Shown one piece after another: positions 1 to 7,300 of a DNA stretch of 7,583 nt (position 1 is the stretch's first letter; each line of letters starts with the position of its first letter). A model generated the notes under the pieces. It ran no database searches. It had not been told where the DNA came from and was given only the letters and a program-made list of their open reading frames with translations. The stretch comes from Candidatus Competibacteraceae bacterium (lineage in GTDB: Bacteria > Pseudomonadota > Gammaproteobacteria > Competibacterales > Competibacteraceae): positions 1-7,583 of the forward strand of contig JAGRHK010000064.1 in assembly GCA_020444985.1 (NCBI GenBank), given 5' to 3'. A program made the translations under genes and the position numbers.

Positions 1-1111
1 CAGCCGGGTCAAAGCGCACTTCGCGCAAGGGTTCGAGAACCAGAATATAATCGCCCGCACGCGCGCTATTCGGCGGTTGCAAAAATATCATGTAGTCGTT
101 CTGGGGCAGCAGGTGATAGCGCGCCCGTCCCGCCAGGAACCCGCCAGGATCGGCGCTGACGATCAACAATCGAGCTGGACGTTCCGGCAAATGTCGCCTG
201 ACTTCCAGCACAAACCGGTACAAATCGCCATCCAGATCGGCCAAGCGCTGCTCGGTCGCATTCTTGCCGGCAAAGCGCTCCACAGTGTGATCCAGACGTC
301 CGCTCAGTTCCCACTGCCAGCGCATATCCAGCAGCAGCCAGGCCAGCAGAAACAGGGCGACAAATGGCGCGGGCCGCAACCGCTGGCCTGCCGCAAGCAT
401 CCATCCCGCATAGAGCAGACTACTCAGACCCACCCAGATCGCCGCTAGCAATGTCAGCGATCCCAGGGGTCTTACCGTGGCGCCGGCGGCAAAATTGATC
501 GAACGCGGACTCCAATCCTGTCGGGTCGTCCATTCTTCCCACAGCCGTTCCCACCATGCTGCAGCCGTCAATGCTGCGGGACGCAATTCAAGCTGGCGTA
601 CGGTCATTGGCGATGCAAGCGGTCCGGGAATAAAGAGGCCCAAGGTCGCAATCGTTCCTGTCCAACCCGGCTCGGTCGCCAGATTAATGGGGTCTGCGGC
701 GGCGGGCAATGCCTGCGCGGCGGGTTGCGCCTGGCCATCAGCCGGTTGCCAGATGGGTCGGACTGGATGGCGAGCATCGAGTCCGGTTATTTCCCAGGCT
801 AGTTCTCTATACAGACCCGCGTTAATCCAGCGCGGCGGCGTCCATAGTACGATGCCTTTAGCGTCAGCCGCCTGAATGGTCAATGCGGTTGGATCATCCG
901 GCGAGGCCGCGCCCTGGCCGCGGGTCAGGCGCAGCTCGCTACCGCTCCACCGCAAGGGCACATTGGCCTCGCTATAGCTGCCGGTCTGGTAGTACAGCAC
1001 CACGGCCAGCAAGGTCAGCGTCGCGCCGATGGCCAGCGCCATGATCCATGCGAGCCACCCTGGCGGACGCTCGACCGCCTCGACCGGATCAGCTTGCCCT
1101 TGAATCGGCAT
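1..1111 (-). CDS. Unrecognised membrane protein (C-terminus cut by window edge)
   Basis: A reading frame of 370 codons with no stop runs from an ATG at 1111 leftward off the window. I translated it by hand. Residues about 19-41 form a strong hydrophobic segment after a short polar N-terminus. Residues about 44-215 are a soluble, proline- and tryptophan-rich region. Residues about 217-240 and 249-262 are two further membrane segments. Residues from about 265 onward are soluble again and include a short hydrophobic strand (ARLLIVSAD, 313-321). By topology the 44-215 region is probably periplasmic, but that is inference. The ATG lies inside the end of the upstream epimerase gene, with a GAGGAAAT stretch about 12 bases before it that can act as ribosome binding site. 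The 23-bp overlap indicates translational coupling and one transcript. I do not recognise the family; a cell-surface polysaccharide role is suggested only by context. Codon use matches the neighbours, and the opposite-strand open frames here are shadows. Confidence 0.82.
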   Translation of the reverse strand, partial: MPIQGQADPVEAVERPPGWLAWIMALAIGATLTLLAVVLYYQTGSYSEANVPLRWSGSELRLTRGQGAASPDDPTALTIQAADAKGIVLWTPPRWINAGLYRELAWEITGLDARHPVRPIWQPADGQAQPAAQALPAAADPINLATEPGWTGTIATLGLFIPGPLASPMTVRQLELRPAALTAAAWWERLWEEWTTRQDWSPRSINFAAGATVRPLGSLTLLAAIWVGLSSLLYAGWMLAAGQRLRPAPFVALFLLAWLLLDMRWQWELSGRLDHTVERFAGKNATEQRLADLDGDLYRFVLEVRRHLPERPARLLIVSADPGGFLAGRARYHLLPQNDYMIFLQPPNSARAGDYILVLEPLREVRFDPA

Positions 1112-2162
1112 GTTGCTTGATTTCCTCGAATAGCGCCGGTAACGCGCGTTCCAAATCCCAAACCGGCTGATAGCCTAACTCATCAGTAATCCGACGCGAA
1201 TCATAGCAAGCCCAACCTAAAAGCTTATCGAGCATCATCTGGGCCTTGCGGTTGCGATAACCCATGATCCAGCGCGCGCCATCGGCCAGTTCCGCCAAAC
1301 CCCATAACGCCTTTGCCGGAACAGCCCAGTTTGGAACCGGTCGGCCCAGCGCCTGGCGGATCAGTTGATACAACTCCCGCCCTGAATACGCCCGGCCATC
1401 CGTGACAAAATACGTTTGCCCTGTAGCCGCCGGATGCGTAGCGGCCAACAGCAAGGCTTGCGCCACATCATTCACATGGACCAGCGAACGCCGGTTACCG
1501 GTTTCCGGCAACGGCGGCAACCAACCCCGACGCACGGCTTCGATGAGTCGCAATAAATTGGCCTTCATACCGGGGCCATAGACCAATGCGGGCCGCACAT
1601 TAACAGTATGCATCCCCGCTTCGCGCCCGACCGCCCGCACTTTTTCCTCAGCAGCGCGTTTGGCCTGACCGTAGGGTGTTTCCGGCGGCGTGTCCCAGCT
1701 TTCATCCACGCAACGCGGGCCGGGATCGCCGACCGCCTTGACGCTGCTTAGAAACACGAAGCGCTGTACTCCCGCCGTTCGCGCTGCATCAAGCAGATTA
1801 AAGGTTCCCTGTGCATTCACCGTCCAGTGCCGGGTTGCAAAATCGGGGGTATCGCCGGCATCAGCGTGGGCAAAGCCAGCGATATGAAAAAGGGTTTTGA
1901 CTCCCGCGCAAGCCCGAGCCAGGCTGGCGATATCGGTCAAATCACCGGACATGTTTTCGACCGCCTCTTCAGCATGGCGTCTGGAGCATTGCGCCTGATC
2001 CCTGACCAGCATCCGCACTTGCGCGCCGCGCGCCAACAGCGCCGCAACCAGTGAGCGACCGATGAAGCCGGTTCCCCCGGTGACCAATACGGGTTGTGGC
2101 GCGCTAAAAGCGCTGATCATTCGTGCATTCATCGCCATTTTCCGCGAAAAATACGGGGCCAC
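1089..2162 (-). CDS. NAD-dependent epimerase/dehydratase (extended SDR, nucleotide-sugar type)
   Basis: This 357-residue protein is a complete extended short-chain dehydrogenase. It has the Rossmann dinucleotide motif TGGTGFIG (28-35), an acidic GDLTD segment (73-77), HIAG (93-96), the active-site serine region FVFLSS (135-140), the catalytic pair Y164 and K168 in YGQAK, and RPALVYGPG (190-198). Enzymes of this group act in the cytoplasm on UDP-sugars as 4-epimerases, dehydratases or C4 reductases; the SSVKAVG stretch resembles the reductase/epimerase branch near WbpV, but the substrate cannot be read from sequence. The longest frame starts at a GTG (2162) without a clear ribosome binding site. 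ATG codons at residues 9, 11 and 15 (2138, 2132, 2120) are real alternatives, and family members usually start closer to the Rossmann motif. The stop TGA (1089-1091) lies inside the next gene, so the two are co-transcribed. It is divergent from the deacetylase-glycosyltransferase gene. Confidence 0.93.
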   Translation of the reverse strand: MAPYFSRKMAMNARMISAFSAPQPVLVTGGTGFIGRSLVAALLARGAQVRMLVRDQAQCSRRHAEEAVENMSGDLTDIASLARACAGVKTLFHIAGFAHADAGDTPDFATRHWTVNAQGTFNLLDAARTAGVQRFVFLSSVKAVGDPGPRCVDESWDTPPETPYGQAKRAAEEKVRAVGREAGMHTVNVRPALVYGPGMKANLLRLIEAVRRGWLPPLPETGNRRSLVHVNDVAQALLLAATHPAATGQTYFVTDGRAYSGRELYQLIRQALGRPVPNWAVPAKALWGLAELADGARWIMGYRNRKAQMMLDKLLGWACYDSRRITDELGYQPVWDLERALPALFEEIKQHADSRAS

Positions 2163-2192
2163 GCTCGAATAGAATGGTTCCGGTTGGCCCTG

Positions 2193-2219
2193 TTGATCAT
2201 TGAATCAGTTCCATAGAAT
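2193..2219 (+). promoter_or_regulatory. Weak candidate promoter in the divergent gap
   Basis: TTGATC (2193-2198) and TAGAAT (2214-2219) resemble -35 and -10 boxes, but the spacer is only 15 bases, which is short for a sigma-70 promoter. The 66-bp gap between the divergent genes must hold the start signals of at least one of them, and it is locally AT-richer than the coding regions. If this promoter were used, the leader of the downstream gene would be only a few bases long, in keeping with the absence of a Shine-Dalgarno sequence there. I found no convincing promoter on the opposite strand. Confidence 0.2.
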
Positions 2220-2228
2220 AATCTCGCA

Positions 2229-4127
2229 ATGAGCATCGAAAGCGATTTCATACCGTATCACGCTGTGCGTATTCTGGGAAACGGCCCCGTTCTAGCGCTG
2301 GCTCCGCATCCTGATGATGAAGTCTTCGGTTGCGCTGGGGCGATCATGCGTCATGTTGCCGCCGGCGATCCCGTGACCGTGATTATTGTGACGGATGGCG
2401 GCGGCGCTCAACACGATCAGCCTGATCGGGCGGACTATGTGGCGCAGCGCCAGGCGGAAAGCTGCGCTGCCGCCGCTGTGCTCGGTTATGGCCAACCGGA
2501 GTTCTGGGCCTACCGTGACCGCGAGCTGCGCTGTGACGAACCGCTCGTAGAACGCCTGTTGGCCGCCATTCAGCGCGTTGGCGCCCGCTGGCTGTACGCG
2601 CCCTCGCCGCATGAGATTCACCCGGATCATCGCGCGCTTGGATTAGCAGCGTGGGAAACCGCCGGTCGGATTGGCGCTGAAATTGACTTGGCGTTTTACG
2701 AAATTGGCGCGCCGTTGTCACCGAATCGCCTGCTCGACATTACAGAGTTGATCGAACGCAAGCGTCAGGCCATTGCCTGTTTCGCCGGCCAGTTGGCCGT
2801 TCAGGACTATGATCGTCATGTCATGGCGCTCAACAGCTACCGCACTTATACCCTGCCGCGCGAAGTCGTCGCTGCGGAAGCCTACTGGGTACTGAACGGA
2901 TTGGAATGCGCCCGGCCGTTCGCCCCGCCTTCCCCCACCGCAGGCAACGCCCAAACGGACCGTCTGCTGACAAGTATCCAGGCACTGGAAAGCCTGATGG
3001 TCACTCACGAACAAGCTTGGCAAGCGCGCTACGACCAGATAATCGCCTCACGCTCCTGGCGACTGACCGAACCGTTGCGCCGGGGGGCGCGCTGGGGGCG
3101 CACCGAACGCGGCCGGGGCATCGCTTGGCTGGCGCGGAACACTTGGCGCTGGAGAATCGCTCTCTACCGGACGCCGGTCGGTTCTCTTCTCAGGCACATC
3201 CCCGAAAATTACAAGCAGGCGCTGCGTCGCCTGCGTCCTCCCCCGGCGGCGACCGATATTGCCCCAAGCTGGACAACAGCAAATCAACCGCTGGGATCAG
3301 GTCGCGTGAACCGGCTCAGTATTGCCATTGTGACTTATGCGCCGGATTTGCCGGTGCTGACGGAAACCCTGGCGCGACTTCGGGCTGCTTTGATGCATGC
3401 TTGGCAACACGATTTTCTGGTTGAGGCGCAGTTAATCCTGGTTGACAACGGCCCAGGCGTGGACTGGCGCGGCCGCCTGCAGGGGTTGATAGATGCTGCC
3501 GAATTACCCGCTACCGTCGCTCTGCTCAGCGGGCATGGCAATATCGGCTATGGCGCCGGCCACAATCTGGCGTTAACCCAGCATGGACTGGATTGCCATT
3601 TGATTCTCAATCCTGATGTGCTGATGGAAGAAGATACACTGAGCATGGGCCTGTCGTTCCTCGCCACTTGTCCCGAGGTGGGACTACTGGCGCCGGCGGT
3701 ATGGGGACCGGATGGTCAACGACAGTATCTGTGTCGAGCTTATCCGACGGTGCTGGATCTGGTCTTACGGGGGTTTGCGCCGGGTTGGCTGAAGCGCCGG
3801 TTCCGCGCTCGACTGGCGCGCTATGAACTGCGTGACCGGATTGGTAATGCCACTTATTGGGATCCGCCCCTGGTCAGCGGGTGCTTCATGCTGGCCCGGC
3901 GCGATGCGCTGCTAGGCATCGGCGGTTTTGACCCCGCGTATTTTCTCTATTTCGAAGACTACGATCTTAGCTTGCGCCTGACGCACCATGCCCGGCTGGC
4001 CTATACGCCCACGATGCGTATTGTGCATTTGGGCGGTCACGCCGCGCGCAAAGGCTGGCGCCACACCGGGCTGTTCCTGCGCGCGGCGACGCTGTTCTTC
4101 AACCGGCATGGTTGGCGATGGTGGTAA
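2229..4127 (+). CDS. Fusion of PIG-L/LmbE-type N-deacetylase and GT2 glycosyltransferase
   Basis: This 632-residue protein has two catalytic halves. Residues about 18-225 are a PIG-L deacetylase with PHPDDE (26-31) and HPDH (131-134). By analogy with MshB, H27, D30 and H134 would bind zinc, D29 would be the general base and H131 would assist. Such enzymes remove N-acetyl groups from amino-sugar conjugates. Residues about 360-632 are a GT2 transferase of the WbbL/rhamnosyltransferase-like group, with IAIVTY (365-370), ILVDNG (403-408), NIGYGAGHN (438-446), LNPDV (460-464) in place of the usual DXD, SGCFMLARRD (550-559) and FEDYDLSLR (575-583) carrying the likely catalytic acid pair. Between them lie a short helical stretch (245-275), WRLTEPLR (277-284) and an Arg/Trp-rich segment (284-335) that could sit on the inner membrane surface. 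An in-frame TAG at 2214-2216 excludes an upstream start. The ATG lacks a clear ribosome binding site. No signal peptide is seen, so it should be cytoplasmic. Confidence 0.93.
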   Translation: MSIESDFIPYHAVRILGNGPVLALAPHPDDEVFGCAGAIMRHVAAGDPVTVIIVTDGGGAQHDQPDRADYVAQRQAESCAAAAVLGYGQPEFWAYRDRELRCDEPLVERLLAAIQRVGARWLYAPSPHEIHPDHRALGLAAWETAGRIGAEIDLAFYEIGAPLSPNRLLDITELIERKRQAIACFAGQLAVQDYDRHVMALNSYRTYTLPREVVAAEAYWVLNGLECARPFAPPSPTAGNAQTDRLLTSIQALESLMVTHEQAWQARYDQIIASRSWRLTEPLRRGARWGRTERGRGIAWLARNTWRWRIALYRTPVGSLLRHIPENYKQALRRLRPPPAATDIAPSWTTANQPLGSGRVNRLSIAIVTYAPDLPVLTETLARLRAALMHAWQHDFLVEAQLILVDNGPGVDWRGRLQGLIDAAELPATVALLSGHGNIGYGAGHNLALTQHGLDCHLILNPDVLMEEDTLSMGLSFLATCPEVGLLAPAVWGPDGQRQYLCRAYPTVLDLVLRGFAPGWLKRRFRARLARYELRDRIGNATYWDPPLVSGCFMLARRDALLGIGGFDPAYFLYFEDYDLSLRLTHHARLAYTPTMRIVHLGGHAARKGWRHTGLFLRAATLFFNRHGWRWW

Positions 4128-4153
4128 AATATCCTAAGTGTTCTTCGTCTTTC

Positions 4154-4168
4154 GCAAGGCAACCTTGC
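4154..4168 (+). other. Perfect 6-bp hairpin after the deacetylase-glycosyltransferase gene
   Basis: GCAAGG, loop CAA, CCTTGC form a perfect stem-loop 27 bases after the stop codon. It is followed directly by the palindrome CCGGCGCCGG (4168-4177), which could extend or compete with it. There is no run of T on the 3' side, so it is not a classical intrinsic terminator; it could stabilise the 3' end of the message or act as a weak pause site. Confidence 0.35.
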
Positions 4169-4193
4169 CGGCGCCGGTTCAGCATAATTTAAT
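4165..4193 (+). promoter_or_regulatory. Candidate sigma-70 promoter for the large glycosyltransferase gene
   Basis: TTGCCG (4165-4170) and TTTAAT (4188-4193) are separated by 17 bases. The -10 box matches five of six consensus positions; the -35 box matches the TTG core. It lies at the left edge of the AT-rich island and would give a leader of about 140 bases that includes the AT palindrome and the pre-start hairpin. The -35 box overlaps the 3' arm of the hairpin at 4154-4168, which weakens the case. The gap could instead be read through from the upstream gene. Confidence 0.3.
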
Positions 4194-4202
4194 CTTAACT
4201 AA

Positions 4203-4219
4203 TTAATTTTTAAAATTAA
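4203..4219. repeat. Perfect 17-bp AT palindrome (8-bp arms, 1-bp centre)
   Basis: TTAATTTT, a central T, then AAAATTAA. It sits in an almost pure A/T stretch (about 4183-4224) that contrasts sharply with the GC-rich genes on both sides. Possible roles are a binding site for a dimeric regulator or an H-NS-type protein, an upstream promoter element, or a simple low-complexity coincidence. Palindromes arise more easily in A/T-only sequence, so function is not established. Confidence 0.5.
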
Positions 4220-4270
4220 AAAAACCGAAAGATCGTTAGGTGGTTCTTAATCGCTGGGGCCTCGTTAGCG

Positions 4271-4330
4271 CCCTCCTGTCGCTGCTTTGAGCGGCTCATA
4301 AACAAAAGCCCTCGCTCTGCCGAGGGAGGG
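4271..4330 (+). promoter_or_regulatory. Strong Shine-Dalgarno with a complementary upstream segment
   Basis: GGAGGG (4325-4330) lies 9 bases before the ATG at 4340 and is a full-strength ribosome binding site, the best in the window; it fixes the start of the large gene over the second ATG at 4361, which has none. An exact complement, CCCTCC, occurs at 4271-4276, flanked by G-T wobble pairs on each side. Pairing of the two would hide the ribosome binding site. It competes with the local hairpin at 4309-4326 for bases 4325-4326, so two alternative folds are possible. The control role is inference. Confidence 0.4.
4309..4326 (-). terminator. Stem-loop before the large gene; terminator-like on the minus strand
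   Basis: CCCTCG, loop CTCTGC, CGAGGG. Read on the minus strand the stem is followed by CTTTTGTTT, the layout of a rho-independent terminator, which would stop antisense transcription leaving the large gene. Read on the plus strand the 3' side is AGGGTTACTTT, too poor in T for efficient termination, and the stem's last bases belong to the ribosome binding site, so there it is more likely a translational element. The stem is short (6 bp), so either role is uncertain. Confidence 0.4.
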
Positions 4331-4339
4331 TTACTTTGT

Positions 4340-7300
4340 ATGCCGGTAATTTTACAAACCATGTCGGAAAGTCACTACCCAATCACTCCACCAGATGGCC
4401 AGCGCCTGACCTTTGCAATCAGCGTCATCATCCGCACGATGGGACGTTCTTCACTGAATGAGGCGATCGCCTCGGCAATCGGCCAATCCATTGATCCGCT
4501 GGAAATCATCGTTGTCAACGCACGGGGCGGCGATGATCTTCCGCTGCCCGATAACGGCGCCGGCTGTACTTTCCGACTAATCTCCACGGGGCAACCGCTA
4601 TCCCGCGCCGCCGCTGCCAATACCGGCCTGGATGCCGCCCAGGGCGATCTGCTGATTTTTTTGGATGAGGATGATCTGTTTCTGGAGGAACATCTATCCA
4701 GATTACAAGAGACATTAGCCGCGCATCCGGAAGCGATCGCCAGTTACGCTGGGGTCCGCGTCGTCAATGCCGCAGACGATGAAATTGATATATACAACGC
4801 GCCTTATGACCCTGTTGAGCTGGTCGGACATAATATTTTTCCCATTCATGCCATTCTGTTCCGCCGCGCCAGCGCCCGGGATTGTCGCTTTGACGAAACC
4901 CTGGATGTTTACGAAGACTGGGATTTCTGGTTGCAACTGACCCGAAAAGGCCCGCTGGTCCATCATGATGCGGTGACTGCGGTTTATCGGGTCGCCTTGA
5001 GCCAGTCGGGACTCAACGTCGAAGCCAATACTGCTTTACGACGAGAGGGACGCGCCCGCATTTACCACAAGTGGCGCAACGTATGGACCGGCGCCGAGTG
5101 GAATGCCTGTATCGAACGCTACCAACAACAGTTAAGCCGCCTGACGCACCTGGAGTCGGAAAAGGCGCAACAGGAAGCGCATCTAGCTCGGGTTGAGCAG
5201 GTTCTACAAAACGCTCATGCAGCTTTGGATGATGCGCATCAACATCTCCGGCACGTCGAAACCGCGCGCGATCAGCTGGAACAAACTTATCTTGCACTCC
5301 AACGCGAACATGATCAGCTGCAAAAAAATCATGCCATGCTGGTCATTGACCAGAGTCAGTTGCGAAAAGAACAGAGTCAGTTGCAAAAGGACCAGAGTCA
5401 GTTGCAAAAGGAATGCAAACAGCTGACCGCACAAAGGGATGACTATTATCAGCGATGGCAGGCAATTGAACAATCCACATTCTGGCGCATGACCGCCCCG
5501 CTTCGCCACATCATCATTTTTGCAAGAGCAAATAGACGTTTCAGGACGCTGTTCTGGGGGTTAATCCGTTGGTCTTTCCATCGTATTCCCATCGCGGAAA
5601 CCGCCAAACGGCAATCCCAGGACTGGCTCTATCAACGCTTCCCGGCCTTGTTCAGCCACCTACCATCCTATCAATTCCGTATACATGGCATTACCTACCG
5701 CCGCTCGGCGTCCGGCGCTAATTCCTCAACGCCCTACCCGGTCGTTGCCCTGGAAGCGATCCTGCCCGCCTACCATTATGATTACGGCCCGTTGCCGGCT
5801 ACGCTCCGGGTGGATGTAATAATCCCAATCTATGAAGGCGTCCAGACCACTCGGCGCTGTCTGGACAGCGTCCTGAATGCCCGCACCAGCGTCGACCACC
5901 GACTGATTCTGATTAATGACGCCTCGCCGCGTGCAGAAATCCGGGCGATGCTGGACGCTCTTCCACAAAGCGACCGGGTGTTGACGTTGCATAACCCCCA
6001 AAACCTGGGATTCACCGCTACCGTCAATCGCGGCATGGGGCTTTCCGCCAGCCACGATGTCGTGCTGCTCAACAGCGATACGGAAGTCCCGCACGGCTGG
6101 CTGGACCGACTGGCTGCCCATGCCTGGCGCGCGCCTTCCATCGGCACAGTAACGCCCTTCTCGAACAATGCAACGATTTGCAGTTATCCCAACCTGCCAG
6201 GGCGCGGAACCTTGCCGCCGGATGAAACGCTGGAATCGCTGGACCAAACGCTGCAAGCGGTCAATCAGGGGCGGCAGACCGATCTGCCCACCGCCATCGG
6301 CTTCTGCATGTACATCAAACGCGATTGTTTGAATCAGGTCGGGTTATTCGATGAAGCAACATTTGGACGCGGCTATGGCGAGGAAAACGACTTTTGCCTG
6401 CGCGCAGCCCAGTTGGGCTGGCGTCACGCACTGGCGGCGGATCTGTTCGTCTTCCATGCCGGCGAGGTCAGTTTTGGCGCGGACAGCAGCCCGAGCAAAT
6501 CACGCGCTATGGCCATCATCCAGAAGCGTTATCCGGACTACGCCGCTCAAATCGCCCGTTACGTCGAACGGGATCCCGCTAGACCCTGGCGGCTGGCGGC
6601 CACCGCCGCCCGCTGGCGCCGACAAAACCGGCCGGTCGTGCTGATGATTTCCCATGGACTCGGTGGGGGAATCGACCGGCATCTGCACGATCTCTCGCGG
6701 ACGCTGATCGAGGCCGGGGTCCGGGTGCTAACGCTGCGCTCCTTGCCGGAACGACCCGATCTGGCAACACTGGTCACCGACGATCCAGTCGACGCGTTTG
6801 CCGTGTGCCTGCCAGTCAGCGATGCCGAGCGATTGGTTGAAGTCCTGGACGCCTTCGGGGTCTCCTTGGTTCATGTGCATCATACTATGCACTGGGCGAT
6901 TGATCTGCAGGCCCTGTTGGCCCGCCTGGGGCGTCCGTTTCTGTTCACCGTCCATGATTACTACACGCTGTGTCCGCGCGTCAATCTGATCGGGCCAGTC
7001 CGTCCGGCGTACTGTGGCGAGCCGGAGCAGCAGGGCTGTCTGGATTGTCTGCAACAATCCCCGCGCGCCGAGACTACGGATATCGTGCATTGGCGCCTGC
7101 GACACGCCTGGCTGTTCCAGGATGCTCATCTGGCGCTTTGCCCCAGCCAGGACGTGCGGCAACGCTGTCTGCGGTATTATCCATCCGCCCAGCAGCAGTT
7201 GCAGGCAGTGGCGCACGAACCGCCGCTACCGCGCCCATCTCCTGGCGGTGGCCCGATTCCGCCGGATCAACCGCTAAAAGTTGCTGTTTTGGGCGTTGTC

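Noticed and set aside
77..875. Two plus-strand open frames (77-448 and 477-875) and a minus-strand frame at 66-404
   Set aside because: All lie over the 370-codon minus-strand membrane-protein frame, which has membrane segments, a ribosome binding site and operon overlap. Their own translations are low-complexity and lack recognisable features.
4460..4740. Two GCGATCGC octamers (4463-4470 and 4733-4740), the first within a 14-bp palindrome, like cyanobacterial HIP1 sites
   Set aside because: Both fall on Glu-Ala-Ile-Ala codons of the same gene and only two were noticed; codon choice explains them, and nothing else suggests cyanobacteria.
5348..5410. CRISPR-like direct repeats
   Set aside because: The repeats are contiguous with no spacers and are in-frame coding heptads.
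5193..5426. Repeated VSCK-type peptide encoded in another frame over the coiled coil
   Set aside because: It is only the 21-bp repeat read out of frame; the heptad reading in the main frame is the meaningful one.
5726..6256. A 176-codon minus-strand open frame
   Set aside because: Antisense to the second GT2 domain, whose conserved motifs are intact; no own features or ribosome binding site.
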